DNA from: JAHDCJ01 sp039028895
GTDB lineage: Bacteria; Bacteroidota; Bacteroidia; Chitinophagales; Saprospiraceae
Reading direction: 5' to 3'
Length of the DNA stretch: 64,000 nt
Assembly (NCBI GenBank): GCA_039028895.1
Contig: JBCCHF010000006.1
Coordinates: forward strand, 166,875 to 230,874
The notes below the pieces were generated by a model that did not search any database, was not told where the DNA came from, and saw only the letters and a list, made by a program, of their open reading frames with translations. The translations under genes were made by a program, and so were the position numbers. The first letter of the stretch is position 1. Each line of letters starts with the position of its first letter. Below are positions 34,637-44,070 of the stretch, piece after piece.

Positions 34637-37600
34637 ATGAAGTGGAAAATCAATCTCCTACTCATCATTTTTTGTTTTGCCGGCTTTCAATTATCGGCTC
34701 AGGAAACTTCTGTTTACCAGGATGCCAATGAAGCCTATAAGCAAGGCATGTACTTCTATAAGGAAGGACTTTTTGGCCATGCAGAGCAAGAGTTTCAAAA
34801 TGTATTGGCGCTTGTTAAAGATGCACCTGAAGGGACGCCATCAGTAGTACTTCGGGACAAGGCCGAGTTGTATCATGGATTTAGTGCGATCAGGCTTGAT
34901 CATCCAGATGGCGAACAACTAGTTCTTGATTTTATTCAAAAACATGACCCATCCGGCGTTGCGAACCTTGCCAAATTTGAAATGGGGAATTACTATTATA
35001 ATAACCAGGAGTTCCAAAAGGCACTTGATTATTATATCGCTGTTGACCCCGCAGGCCTAAGCAATGATGAGATCAATGACCTGAAATTCAGGCAGTCATA
35101 TGCCTTCTTTGTCAGGAAGAAATTCAAGCAGGCGCAAAGTGGTTTCCGACAAATCAAGGAAATTCAGAATCAATATTACTACCCCTCAAATTATTACTAT
35201 GGCGTATGTGCCTTTTTTGAGGATGACTATGATACTGCTTTAGCCAGTTTCCAAAAGGTTAATAAATCCAAAAAGTATAGTAAAGTTGTTCCTTATTATA
35301 TCTGCCAGATTTACTTTGCCAAAGAACAATACGAAGAGCTTATTGCCTACGCAGAGCCGCTTTCCGATGATCGGTTCCTGAAATATAGCCGTGAGATCAA
35401 TCAATTGATCGGTCAATCATATTTTGAATTGGGCAATTATGCCAAAGCTCTGCCTTATCTATCCAATTACATCGAACAGGCCGGCACTCTGACAGAAAAG
35501 GAAGTTTACCAATTAGCGTACACACAATACCAAACAGGTGCTTATGAAGATGCTATCGAAAATTTTGAACAGCTTCGGGATACTGATACAGAGCTGGGAC
35601 AAAATGCACTTTACAACTTGGCTGGCAGCTACCTGAAAACAGGAAAAAAGAATACAGCCCGATCGGCTTTTCTTGCAGCAAGTAAAATGCCTTACGACGC
35701 CAAAATCCAGGAAGACAGTAAGTTTAGCTATGCGAAACTATCTTATGAGCTGGGGTACGACAGAGAAGCGATCAATACCTTATTGGAAATTAAACCCGGA
35801 TCGACGTATTATGCAGAAGCTCAGGACCTGATGGGCGATATATTCCTCAATACCAGGGACTTTGCCCGTTCACTTGAGATTATTGAAGGCCTTTCCAACA
35901 GGACAGAAAAAATTGATGCGGCTTATCAGAAAGTGGCTTATTACCGGGGCGTACAATTGTACTACGGAGATGAGAACAATGAGGCGAAAGAACTTTTCAC
36001 CAAAGCTGCAATGCGTTCTTATGATATGAAGACCAAAGCTCTGGCTAACTATTGGCTTGGTGAAATCGCTTATAATGAAGCTGATTATGACGGTAGTCTC
36101 TCCTACTTCGGCAAATATCAAAGTATTGCAAAAACACTGCCCAGCATGCCAGATGAATCGTCCATTGCAACATCAAATTATGCGATTGCCTATAATTATT
36201 GGAAAAAGAAAGATTACCAGACTGCCAGGGGCTATTTCAGACAAGCAATTGATGGCATCAAAGCTAGAGCTCCTTATATCGAAGATTCTTACATTAAAAA
36301 TCAATTATTGAATGATGCTATACTAAGGGCTGGTGACACCTACTTTAAAGCTAATCGGTATGAAAATGCATTAACTTTTTATGCAGAAGTAATTGATAAA
36401 AAAGCGGATGGATTTGACTATGCACTTTTCCAGAAAGCGATTATTCTGGGATTACAGAAGAAATCGGTAGATAAAATCCTTGAACTTGAGAATATCTATC
36501 AACAATATCCTAATTCCTATTATGCGGATGATGCCATGTTTGAATTGGGAAATACCTATCTGGGTATTGGAAGATTTGATAATGCAGCTGAAACATTCTT
36601 ATCCTTATTAGATAAATACAGGACAAGTGAATACGTCAATCCGGCCTTACTAAAATTGGGCCTGATCTATGTAAACACAGGTCAAAACGAAAAAGGGCTT
36701 GAGTTTTTCAAGCGTGTTTTTGCCAATAACCCAGATCCTGAAATTGCGCGTGACGCACTTAATGGTATTGAAGAAATTTACATTGCCATGGATGATACGG
36801 AAGGATATTTCGCCTTCCTCGAAAGTATTCCTGGCTATAATGTTACCACAACAGCAAGAGACTCGATTACCTATAAAGCTGCTGAAACCCAGTATGGAAA
36901 CGGCGATTATGTAAGAGCGGCTAAAGGATATACAACTTATATCAACCAGTTTCCAAATGGGACTTACCTGATTCCTGCATACTTCAAAAGAGCAGAATCA
37001 TACTATGCCGTCAAAGATTATCGTAAGTCATTGACAGATTATGAGTTTTTGCTTGAAAGACTACCCAATAGATATGCGGAAGTTTCCGCCAAGAAGGCGG
37101 CTCTGGTCAGTTATAATATCCTGGAAGATTTTGGTAAAGCCTACGGCCATTTTTCCACATATGGAGACCTGGCTTCTAACGATGACAACAAATACGAAGC
37201 AGATCTCTGGGCATTAAGGTCAGCATACCGAAGTCAAAACAAGCAAGGTGTTTACACTTATGCTAACCTCGTTACCAATAATAGCAAATCTGCAAAATCA
37301 GAAAAAGCCGAAGCCCAATACTATTTGGCCAAATTATCACTTGAAGATCAACAACTCAACCAAGCTCGCCAGGCATTTAACCAGGTCATTGCGCTTACTG
37401 ATGATGAACGGTCAGCGGAAGCCAGGTATCAAATCGCTTATATCTATTACTTGGAACGCGATCTCGAAACTGCCAAGGAACTGGCTTTGACGACAAATAG
37501 TGAAATACAGGGTTACGAGTTCTGGCTTGCTAAATCCGTATTGTTACTGGCCGATATCTTCGTGGAGGAGGGTGACACCTTCAATGCAAGAGCAGCGCTT

Positions 37601-37765
37601 GAAAGCATTGTAGAAAACTATAGTGGTGATGAGGAAATCCTCAACGAGGCAAAAGCCAAACTTGAGCGATTGGACCAAATGTCCAATAACAATACAAGAT
37701 TTGCACCAGCTACAGATCCTAATGCTGACCTTGAATTGGATGACCCAATTGATGACCAGGAATAA
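34637..37765 (+). CDS. Large exported TPR repeat protein
   Basis: The 1042-residue protein has a signal peptide (FAGFQLSAQ) and then tetratricopeptide-like helical repeats almost to the end (e.g. DANEAYKQGMYFYKEGLFGHAEQEF, YNLAGSYLKTGKKNTARSAF, YWLGEIAYNEADYDGSLSYFGKY, FELGNTYLGIGRFDNAAETF, YYLAKLSLEDQQLNQARQAF). The last 40 residues are acidic and disordered (DPNADLELDDPIDDQE). Proteins of this size and order, followed by an outer-membrane barrel and an HU/SPOR protein, recur in Bacteroidota. They are thought to be periplasmic envelope scaffolds, with no reaction assigned. The downstream barrel gene follows closely, which suggests a shared operon. Confidence 0.88.
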   Translation: MKWKINLLLIIFCFAGFQLSAQETSVYQDANEAYKQGMYFYKEGLFGHAEQEFQNVLALVKDAPEGTPSVVLRDKAELYHGFSAIRLDHPDGEQLVLDFIQKHDPSGVANLAKFEMGNYYYNNQEFQKALDYYIAVDPAGLSNDEINDLKFRQSYAFFVRKKFKQAQSGFRQIKEIQNQYYYPSNYYYGVCAFFEDDYDTALASFQKVNKSKKYSKVVPYYICQIYFAKEQYEELIAYAEPLSDDRFLKYSREINQLIGQSYFELGNYAKALPYLSNYIEQAGTLTEKEVYQLAYTQYQTGAYEDAIENFEQLRDTDTELGQNALYNLAGSYLKTGKKNTARSAFLAASKMPYDAKIQEDSKFSYAKLSYELGYDREAINTLLEIKPGSTYYAEAQDLMGDIFLNTRDFARSLEIIEGLSNRTEKIDAAYQKVAYYRGVQLYYGDENNEAKELFTKAAMRSYDMKTKALANYWLGEIAYNEADYDGSLSYFGKYQSIAKTLPSMPDESSIATSNYAIAYNYWKKKDYQTARGYFRQAIDGIKARAPYIEDSYIKNQLLNDAILRAGDTYFKANRYENALTFYAEVIDKKADGFDYALFQKAIILGLQKKSVDKILELENIYQQYPNSYYADDAMFELGNTYLGIGRFDNAAETFLSLLDKYRTSEYVNPALLKLGLIYVNTGQNEKGLEFFKRVFANNPDPEIARDALNGIEEIYIAMDDTEGYFAFLESIPGYNVTTTARDSITYKAAETQYGNGDYVRAAKGYTTYINQFPNGTYLIPAYFKRAESYYAVKDYRKSLTDYEFLLERLPNRYAEVSAKKAALVSYNILEDFGKAYGHFSTYGDLASNDDNKYEADLWALRSAYRSQNKQGVYTYANLVTNNSKSAKSEKAEAQYYLAKLSLEDQQLNQARQAFNQVIALTDDERSAEARYQIAYIYYLERDLETAKELALTTNSEIQGYEFWLAKSVLLLADIFVEEGDTFNARAALESIVENYSGDEEILNEAKAKLERLDQMSNNNTRFAPATDPNADLELDDPIDDQE

Positions 37766-37821
37766 AAATGTCAATTAATAAGTCAAGAATCAAAATCGAA
37801 CATTCCAAAATTAAGCATATA

Positions 37822-39444
37822 ATGAAGCTCATTCGAAAAAGCAGCTTATTGATCCTTTTCCTTTTCATTGGATTAAACGCATTTGCACAACCCGACCCGG
37901 ACCTGCCTTCTGAGGAGGTAAACATCGAGAAGCAATTTGATGCCGTATTGAGGGAAGCCAACAAGAAACCAACATCCCCCAGCCTGCCGCCGGTAGATAC
38001 TTCTTCAGCCAAAAACCAGCAGTATCTGCTGCCACCAAGGTTATTGGAACTGGATTACGAAGCTCCTACTATCCGCCCATTGGCTATGCGGAGAGCAGCA
38101 AAGGAAAAAGTGTATAATTTTTATTCCAAAGCAGGTTTAGGACTCCCCTTTTCACTCTATGGTGAAGCGGTATACAATTCGGGTAGTTCTGAGCGATTTA
38201 ATTTCAGGATTGGAGGTAAGCACCACTCCATGAACAATAATGGCAGCTTTGAGAACCAGCGGTACAGCCATAACAACCTGGGCATTGGTGGCACCTATTT
38301 TTCCGATAAGGGTTTCGCCATTGACGGCGACCTTGGATTAAGAATTGATCAGGAACATTTCTATGGTTATAATAATGCTGATACCACAATTGCCAAAGAT
38401 CAGGTCTTGCAAAGATTTACAGAGGTAGACGGAGAATTTAAATTCTTCAATAGTCTACCTACCCAAGGAGGTATCAATTATAATGCAGGACTCAATTTCT
38501 TTTCAATAGGTGACCATTTCCAGGCACAGGAATTTGGAGTAGGCGGTACCATCGGCTTTGATAAATGGATTAATAATAAACACCTTATTGCGATCCAGAT
38601 AACAGATCATATTTTCAACTTCAATGATACTATTACGCAAACCAATAACCTTTTTGAACTGGAACCAAGTTTATCTACCAACTTTGGGGTGGTCAAGGTA
38701 AAACTGGGTGCTTATGTTGGTTTTGACGGCGACTTCAAAGTATTCCCGGATGTGGAAATACTTGCTAATCTCCTTGACGGAAAAGTTCAGATATTCGGTG
38801 GTTGGAATGGCGAATATCGTCAGAATAATTTCAGGTCGCTTAGTAAGACCAATCCGTATATTGTATCCCAGCTCACTCTTGAAAATACAACCATTCAGAA
38901 TATGTATGGCGGTGTCAAAGGGCAATTGAGCAATTTCTCCTATGAATTCAGAGGTGGGTACCGACCAGCAGATAATCTCGTTATGTGGGTGAATGATTTC
39001 CCTGCAGATACCACCCGATTCATTCCTGTTTTTGGGGATATTGATGCTATCAACTTACATGCGACTGTAACTGCAGAACCAGTAAAAAATCTGAAGTTGT
39101 TTATCTCAGGAGATTACAACACCTATAATTCGGATTCATTGCAGAATGTGTTTCATCTCCCAAATTTCGAGTTTAATGCAGGTGCCCAGTATTTGATGTT
39201 CGAAAAACTCGGGTTGAAGGGTGAACTATATCTGGCTGATGGTGCCAAATACCTCGATGCCAATGGGAATGTGCTCAATCTGAATACATTATTTGACCTC
39301 AACTTTGGTGCTACCTACCAATTGATGAAGAATTTTTCATTATTTTTGGATGTAAACAATGTGGTAAGTTCAAAATACCGCAGGTGGAACGGTTATCCAC
39401 AAACCGGGGTTAATTTCCTTGGAGGGGTAATCATAAAATTATAG
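37822..39444 (+). CDS. Outer-membrane beta-barrel protein
   Basis: From the ATG at 37822 there are 540 residues with a clear signal peptide (MKLIRKSSLLILFLFIGLNAFAQ); an in-frame ATG at 37768, three bases after the TPR stop, would add 18 residues before the signal and is less likely. The mature part begins with a Pro-rich linker, then alternating strands with aromatic ends (YGEAVYNSGSSERFNFRIGG, VKLGAYVGFDGDF, FSLFLDVNNVVSSKYRRW). It ends with GVIIKL, similar to the TonB-receptor barrel end, but no plug domain is seen. It probably partners the upstream TPR protein. Confidence 0.8.
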   Translation: MKLIRKSSLLILFLFIGLNAFAQPDPDLPSEEVNIEKQFDAVLREANKKPTSPSLPPVDTSSAKNQQYLLPPRLLELDYEAPTIRPLAMRRAAKEKVYNFYSKAGLGLPFSLYGEAVYNSGSSERFNFRIGGKHHSMNNNGSFENQRYSHNNLGIGGTYFSDKGFAIDGDLGLRIDQEHFYGYNNADTTIAKDQVLQRFTEVDGEFKFFNSLPTQGGINYNAGLNFFSIGDHFQAQEFGVGGTIGFDKWINNKHLIAIQITDHIFNFNDTITQTNNLFELEPSLSTNFGVVKVKLGAYVGFDGDFKVFPDVEILANLLDGKVQIFGGWNGEYRQNNFRSLSKTNPYIVSQLTLENTTIQNMYGGVKGQLSNFSYEFRGGYRPADNLVMWVNDFPADTTRFIPVFGDIDAINLHATVTAEPVKNLKLFISGDYNTYNSDSLQNVFHLPNFEFNAGAQYLMFEKLGLKGELYLADGAKYLDANGNVLNLNTLFDLNFGATYQLMKNFSLFLDVNNVVSSKYRRWNGYPQTGVNFLGGVIIKL

Positions 39445-39482
39445 AAATCTGATCTTGTGACAGGTTATAGATTAATGTTGAA

Positions 39483-40619
39483 ATGGGTATTCAGGTAGGA
39501 AAATATATCAGTGAATTGCTTTTTGAACACGACTGTGTGATTATTCCCGGTTTAGGTGGATTTATCGCCAATTACCAGGAAGCTACTGTCGATCACGGAC
39601 AGGGAGATATCATCCCACCCAGCAAGTCCATTTCTTTCAATGCTGATCTTCAAATTAATGATGGTCTGCTAATTAACCACATTACCAGGAAAAACCATAT
39701 AACCTACGCTGAAGCCCGGAATGCGGTTGAAGAATACACCAAAAAGTGTAAACTGACACTCGAAAACGGGGAGATTCTTGCTTTACCTTCAGTTGGAAAA
39801 TTATATAAAGACATTGAGGATAAACTCAGGTTCATCCCCGATTCTACCAACTTCCTGATGGACAGTTTTGGGTTACCCAAAGTTCAGTTCTACCCGATAC
39901 TGCGAGCTGAAACTACCGAGGAGAAGATTGCCATTATTGAAAATTCGGTTGAAAAACCAATACCAATCAGGGAAAGGTCAAGAAAACGTGGTGTTGCATG
40001 GTTCCCTATTGCTGCAACTGCAGGTGTCATTCTCTTATTCTTATTAATGGTTCCACTGGTTAAATACTTAGGTGGTTTCAGTTTGAATAGTGAACAAGCA
40101 GGAATCGAAAGACCGCTCAAAGAAAGAGAATCTGACAAAGGTCTGGCTGGTATGGTCGACAATGAAACCATTAATGATGAAAATGCCGGTCTGGATGCAA
40201 TTTCAGAAGAAGTTGATCCCTCAGGTGATCCTCATAATAATAATGAAACCGAAAACGTCGCATCATTAAATGAAAATGTGGAGGACACTCCTGTATCTGA
40301 AGAAGATACCCCGGTAGCAGAAGAGAATATTGAAACACCTCCTGTCTCAGAAGAAGAATCAGTAGCTCCTCCTCCAGCAGTCACTCCTTCAAGCACGGAT
40401 AAAACTTACATTATCGTAGTAGGTTGTTACGGTGTTAAAGACAATGCTGATCGTATGGCCGAAAAGATTAAAAATGATGGCTACACTGCAGATGTTGGGA
40501 AATGGGGTAAACTCAATCGTGTAGGTGTTAAAGTTACGGGCTCCAGATCTTTGTTAAACGAAATTCACCAGGAGATAAAAGATCAATATGCATCGGGGGC
40601 CTGGGTATTAAAGCGGTAA
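39483..40619 (+). CDS. HU-CCDC81-type double domain, membrane helix and SPOR domain protein
   Basis: The 378-residue protein has two HU-like domains of the bacterial CCDC81 type (first ELLFEHDCVIIPGLGGFIANY, about residues 1-60; second ITYAEARNAVEEYTKKCKLTLENGE to about 140). A basic segment and one membrane helix follow (WFPIAATAGVILLFLLMVPL, about 175-195), then an acidic low-complexity linker (EDTPVSEEDTPVAEEN) and a C-terminal SPOR domain (YIIVVGCYGVKDNADRMAEKI). The topology puts the HU part in the cytoplasm and SPOR in the periplasm, where SPOR binds denuded peptidoglycan at division sites. It is third in the envelope operon. Confidence 0.88.
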   Translation: MGIQVGKYISELLFEHDCVIIPGLGGFIANYQEATVDHGQGDIIPPSKSISFNADLQINDGLLINHITRKNHITYAEARNAVEEYTKKCKLTLENGEILALPSVGKLYKDIEDKLRFIPDSTNFLMDSFGLPKVQFYPILRAETTEEKIAIIENSVEKPIPIRERSRKRGVAWFPIAATAGVILLFLLMVPLVKYLGGFSLNSEQAGIERPLKERESDKGLAGMVDNETINDENAGLDAISEEVDPSGDPHNNNETENVASLNENVEDTPVSEEDTPVAEENIETPPVSEEESVAPPPAVTPSSTDKTYIIVVGCYGVKDNADRMAEKIKNDGYTADVGKWGKLNRVGVKVTGSRSLLNEIHQEIKDQYASGAWVLKR

Positions 40620-40695
40620 TCGACTGAACAAAGCCTTCCAGTTTTTATTTTGTTAATGTACATTTTGCTTTTTTTGTCCAGTACACAAATTCGCT

Positions 40696-41163
40696 ATGGA
40701 AAGCTCCATTACCACTGTTTTTTTTAAAAACATTCAGAATCCATTCCAGCAATTGGCCATTGTTCTCGCCACATCAGGATTTATTATGTTGATTGGGTTC
40801 CTTATAAAAGCTTCAGGAGCAACGGTTGTTTCTCCTGAATTCCCATGGCTTACCTCTGCTGCATTCATATTGGTATATTCTGTTTTAACCGCTGTAGCTG
40901 CTATTTCCTCTGCTGATATCGAATCTTATTTCAGAAAATCAATTCTGGCATTTGTAGCACTTATTATCGCTTCTGGTCTTTTGGCTTCATTATTTTCAGG
41001 CATCAGTATTAATTCCGCTGGTACTTATAAGTACATCTATGTGATACTTGTTATCGTTTATCTGGCCTTATTATCTATCGGTGGGATTATCAAACGTATT
41101 TCAATGGCTATTCAAAGGGAAGAAGATGCTTACGTTTCCAGTCAAAAAAACAATAACAACTAG
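40696..41163 (+). CDS. Four-helix membrane protein of unknown function
   Basis: The 155-residue protein has four hydrophobic segments (about residues 17-37, 50-70, 82-103 and 112-133) and a charged, Asn-rich tail (EEDAYVSSQKNNNN). The N-terminus is short and probably cytoplasmic. No family is recognised. It lies 76 bases after the SPOR gene on the same strand, so it may be in that operon or just downstream of it. It meets the LytTR regulator gene tail to tail across nine bases. Confidence 0.7.
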   Translation: MESSITTVFFKNIQNPFQQLAIVLATSGFIMLIGFLIKASGATVVSPEFPWLTSAAFILVYSVLTAVAAISSADIESYFRKSILAFVALIIASGLLASLFSGISINSAGTYKYIYVILVIVYLALLSIGGIIKRISMAIQREEDAYVSSQKNNNN

Positions 41164-41172
41164 CAGCAAATT

Positions 41173-41859
41173 CTATTTTTTTAACTCTTTTAATAGAAGT
41201 TCACGATACTTCTGTCCTATCGGTATCATGTGCTCTCCAATTTTTACCTGGTTCCCTTCCATATAGCTGATCAAATCAAGATTAACAATATAGGATCTAT
41301 GGACCCTCAAAAACCCGGAGGGCAGCATGTCTTCATAGGTTGAAAGTTTCTCCTTCGGAACCAGCGTCTTGTCGATGGTATTGACCTTGACATAATCACC
41401 ATACCCCTGGAAAAAGCTGATATCTTTCCAATTGATTTTATAAAGTTTTTTGTCGGCCCTAACCATTAATGTTGGAGAAGATTTTGCAGAAGAATTTTGA
41501 GCTTCTGACTGCTTTCTTGCTTTATTGACGGCCTTTAAAAATCTGTCAAATGCAACTGGTTTCATCAGGTAGTCAACGGCATCTAATTCAAATCCTTCAA
41601 CAGCAAATTCAGGGTATGCCGTGACGAAAACTACCATTGGGGGTGATTTCATAGATTTGATCATATTAATGCCTGAAAGTCGCGGCATATTGATATCGAG
41701 GAAAATGAGATCAACAACTTCATTATGTAAAATGTCAAGTGCCTCAATAGCATTTTTACAGCTGGCTACAAGTTGCAGACTATCCAACTCTAGCATATAT
41801 TTCTCTAACACCTTAATGGCGAGTGGTTCATCGTCCACTATCATACATCTCAACTTCAT
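41173..41859 (-). CDS. LytTR-family response regulator
   Basis: The 228-residue protein has a receiver domain (CMIVDDEPLAIKVLEKYM, phosphoacceptor Asp55 in LIFLDINMPRLSG, VFVTAYPEFAVEGFELDAVDYLMKPV) and a LytTR DNA-binding domain (DISFFQGYGDYVKVNTIDKTLVPKEKLSTYEDMLPSGFLRVHRSYIVNLDLI). Such regulators bind direct repeats upstream of targets and form pairs with LytS-type kinases. It overlaps the kinase gene by four bases (ATGA), so the two are translationally coupled. The signal and targets are unknown; the co-transcribed lipoprotein may be involved in sensing. Confidence 0.94.
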   Translation of the reverse strand: MKLRCMIVDDEPLAIKVLEKYMLELDSLQLVASCKNAIEALDILHNEVVDLIFLDINMPRLSGINMIKSMKSPPMVVFVTAYPEFAVEGFELDAVDYLMKPVAFDRFLKAVNKARKQSEAQNSSAKSSPTLMVRADKKLYKINWKDISFFQGYGDYVKVNTIDKTLVPKEKLSTYEDMLPSGFLRVHRSYIVNLDLISYMEGNQVKIGEHMIPIGQKYRELLLKELKK

Positions 41860-42914
41860 TCTAGTTTCAGGTTAAGGGTTACTCTAAAAGTTGGATTGTC
41901 TTCCTTTATTTCGAGATTATATCTCGATGGGTACATTAACTCCAATCTTCGTTTTACATTTTTAAGCCCAATTCCACCATAGTCGGTTGAAACATCAAGA
42001 TCGGTTTCTCCCACATTGTTTTCAACGCTCATATATACATACTCTCCTTCAATTTTCAATTGAATATGAATAAAGGCTTTATCAGTCTCTCCTTTGATCC
42101 CGTGTTTAAATCCATTTTCAATGAAAGGAATCAAAAGTAAGGGTGCAATTTTTTGATTATCTATTGCTCCGTTAACCTCAAATCGAATGTCTGCTGAGTC
42201 GTCAGTCCTAATTCGCTGCAACTCAATATAGTTATCGAGATAATCGATTTCATTTTTTAGCATCACCTTATCACCATTCGATTCATATAGCATGTAGCGC
42301 ATGGCATTTGAAAGTCTTAAAATCAGTTCCGGAGTCTTTACATCCTGGTACAAAGCCAGCGAGTAGAGACTATTCAGGCTGTTAAAGAGAAAATGTGGAT
42401 TAACCTGGAGCTTCAAGGCTGATAACTCGGCTTGCGTTTTTTCTTTTTTGATGGCTTCCAGGGCTTCTTTTGCTTCTGTTACCTGGAACCATGCCTTCGA
42501 CAATTTGAGCAGAGAGCTAGCCACCAAATAAGTTATCATAAAGCCCCCCAATTCCCAAAAGTTGAACTCAGAAATAAAGAAGTATTCAGGAAATAAGACA
42601 TCGATTATGGTATTAAAAGAAAACTGGTTGATTAAAATTGAAAACAGGATAATTGTAATTGAAAAGAACAGGTATATTAAGGACCTACCCTTTCCTAAAA
42701 AATAAGGAATTCCCACTTTCAAATTCGTATAAACCAAAAACAGAAGGCTGAGATGGAAGATGGCCGTAAAGATCATATCTGTTCTAAAAATCTCAGGGCC
42801 AAAGGCAAAAAGCCTTAACAAAAGACCAAAAGATAACAACCAGAACAGGGTATGTTGCAACACCCTGTTCTGCCACCTGTTTGATAAAAGCCACTTAATT
42901 GCAAGGCTATTCAT
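41856..42914 (-). CDS. LytS-like sensor histidine kinase
   Basis: The 352-residue membrane kinase has four to five N-terminal hydrophobic segments (FWLLSFGLLLRLFAFG, AIFHLSLLFLVYTN, YLFFSITIILFSILI, GGFMITYLVASSLL), then a coiled helix and the His-kinase domain of the LytS/PF06580 type with His174 in LQVNPHFLFNSLNSLY. The ATP site is reduced but recognisable (LLLIPFIENGFKHGI, GGIGLKNVKRRLELMY). It has no periplasmic sensor domain, so it probably senses the membrane itself or a partner. It overlaps the regulator by four bases and the upstream lipoprotein gene by eight. Confidence 0.93.
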   Translation of the reverse strand: MNSLAIKWLLSNRWQNRVLQHTLFWLLSFGLLLRLFAFGPEIFRTDMIFTAIFHLSLLFLVYTNLKVGIPYFLGKGRSLIYLFFSITIILFSILINQFSFNTIIDVLFPEYFFISEFNFWELGGFMITYLVASSLLKLSKAWFQVTEAKEALEAIKKEKTQAELSALKLQVNPHFLFNSLNSLYSLALYQDVKTPELILRLSNAMRYMLYESNGDKVMLKNEIDYLDNYIELQRIRTDDSADIRFEVNGAIDNQKIAPLLLIPFIENGFKHGIKGETDKAFIHIQLKIEGEYVYMSVENNVGETDLDVSTDYGGIGLKNVKRRLELMYPSRYNLEIKEDNPTFRVTLNLKLE

Positions 42915-43518
42915 TAATTCTCATTCTTTCAAGGTTAAGCTCCGATTCAAAAGCGCCTTCATGATCAGCATACTTAGTGACAAACTGTTGTAACTCTTTG
43001 GTGGAAGCTGTTAAGATATACCCTTGAGATGTTTTTTCATGCCTGATTCTGACCCGGTTTTCGCGGATTGCTTTTTTCAGTTCATCCTGATCCATCATAT
43101 GCAGACTCAAATTACCTTCATTAAAGGAAGCATGTGCAAAAGTATGCGCTGAAATCATATGCAGGTTAAAAAAATCAGACTTTTCAGAACTGCCCTTGAC
43201 CGGAAAAAAATCCGCAAATACATTGTCCTTCAATTTTACGAAGTGGACCACAAAGTCATTTTTACCTGAATTTGATTCGATCGACAGATAATACGCTTTG
43301 CTCATATCGGGGAGATCAATAGCCTCTGCGGCAAAATCTATATCCTTATCTGCCAGCATTTCAAAAGTCCAGATTTCACCTTCATCTGAATTCCCCCATT
43401 GTCCTAAAACCTTATCGTAACTCACTAGGTCATTCTTGGTATAAAGTGGGTGTAGTGAAGGGATGCAACCTTGTAAAATCAGGATAACTAAAACCGATAA
43501 TCCGAATAATTTTTTCAT
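42907..43518 (-). CDS. Lipoprotein of unknown function, first gene of the two-component operon
   Basis: The 203-residue protein has a type II signal with lipobox LQGC (Cys18) followed by IPSLHPLYTKNDLVSYDKVLGQW. The rest has a beta-rich pattern (WTFEMLADKDIDF, AYYLSIESNSGKNDFVVHFVKL, GYILTASTKELQQFV) and no known domain that I can name. The N-terminal 'SLHPLYT' segment is shared by a family of small Bacteroidota lipoproteins of unknown function. It overlaps the kinase gene by eight bases, so all three genes form an operon. It could sense or modulate the kinase signal at the envelope; this is inference. Confidence 0.8.
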   Translation of the reverse strand: MKKLFGLSVLVILILQGCIPSLHPLYTKNDLVSYDKVLGQWGNSDEGEIWTFEMLADKDIDFAAEAIDLPDMSKAYYLSIESNSGKNDFVVHFVKLKDNVFADFFPVKGSSEKSDFFNLHMISAHTFAHASFNEGNLSLHMMDQDELKKAIRENRVRIRHEKTSQGYILTASTKELQQFVTKYADHEGAFESELNLERMRINE

Positions 43519-43551
43519 TTTTTTCTTTTTGTGTTGTTAAATGATTCGGAA

Positions 43552-43559
43552 CAAAAGTA
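43552..43559 (-). promoter_or_regulatory. Promoter -7 element for the lipoprotein/two-component operon
   Basis: On the minus strand TACTTTTG matches TAnnTTTG exactly and would give a start near 43545 and a leader of about 27 bases. A TTG lies 15 bases upstream of the box, slightly too close for a good -33 element. Confidence 0.5.
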
Positions 43560-43639
43560 TACGCCGGTTGCTCACAAGAAGAATTTAGTCGTTGAACAGG
43601 GCCGAAAAGTAGTTGAATGGGTTGAAATGATCAATTTTC

Positions 43640-43670
43640 TTTGAATAATTGCAAATTAGACTTACCTTAA
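43640..43670 (+). promoter_or_regulatory. Possible promoter of the structured RNA candidate
   Basis: TTTG (43640-43643) is followed after 19 bases by TACCTTAA (43663-43670), a six-of-eight match to the -7 consensus at the correct spacing. A start near 43677 would give an RNA of about 260 bases ending at the terminator at 43938. Confidence 0.35.
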
Positions 43671-43799
43671 AGCAACCGAAACAGATAAATAATAGCCTAT
43701 CTAAATAATCAAATACCTCAATTTTTACATTGACGGAATTATAATTCATTTTTTGGAAATTTGCACACTTAGGCACCATTTCCAGGGATTCCTGCATTT

Positions 43800-43938
43800 T
43801 GAGAATGATGCCCGATGAATGATTTCATCCCGGCGCCAATTTGAACAGTTTTCATAAGTAGAAGGATTTCCTTATGACTTTTCAAAAGAAATGGTACTTC
43901 GTGCAATTAGGCAGCTATCTTAGGATAGCTGCTTTTTT
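43800..43938 (+). ncRNA. Candidate structured small RNA with its own terminator
   Basis: Three hairpins follow one another on the plus strand. Hairpin 1 is 43810-43834 (GCC/GGC and GATGAA/TTCATC around a TGAT loop). Hairpin 2 is 43852-43877 (TCATAAG/CTTATGA, with an inner GAA/TTC). Hairpin 3 is the terminator at 43911-43938. No plus-strand gene precedes them: the nearest plus-strand gene ends at 41163. The downstream gene has its own -7 box after the terminator. That makes an independent transcript more likely than a leader, although a riboswitch-like attenuator of the downstream gene is not ruled out. The 5' end is not determined. It does not match a small RNA family that I can recognise. 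Confidence 0.5.
43911..43938 (+). terminator. Orphan intrinsic terminator
   Basis: A perfect 9-bp stem (GCAGCTATC at 43911-43919, GATAGCTGC at 43924-43932) with a TTAG loop is followed by six T. It points to the plus strand only, because the opposite side has no T run. No protein gene precedes it on this strand, which is why I propose a small RNA. Confidence 0.88.
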
Positions 43939-43997
43939 ATTAGACGAATGACTTTATTTCAATTTGTTGAATAATATGAAAATTAATTTCATTTCAG

Positions 43998-44005
43998 TAT
44001 ATTTG
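43998..44005 (+). promoter_or_regulatory. Promoter -7 element for the beta-propeller gene
   Basis: TATATTTG matches TAnnTTTG exactly and lies downstream of the orphan terminator. Transcription would start near 44012 with a leader of about 59 bases. No TTG lies at the expected -33 distance. Confidence 0.45.
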
Positions 44006-44070
44006 ATAGAACTCATTTTGCCCTGTACCCCCAATGAGTTAGAGCCAACTTCCGTTAAACACTTTTCATA

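Larger units (their letters stand above)
43519..44070. other. 552-base intergenic region with structured RNA candidate
   Basis: The gap between two divergently transcribed units holds a minus-strand -7 box for the two-component operon (43552-43559), a possible plus-strand promoter (43640-43670), three consecutive hairpins ending in a terminator (43810-43938), and a -7 box for the beta-propeller gene (43998-44005). A minus-strand frame at 43585-43797 has no coding character. Confidence 0.6.

Noticed and set aside
43585..43797. Minus-strand frame of 70 codons in the long intergenic region
   Set aside because: Unbiased composition, no similarity, and it ends at the -7 box of the two-component operon; the plus-strand hairpins explain the region better.
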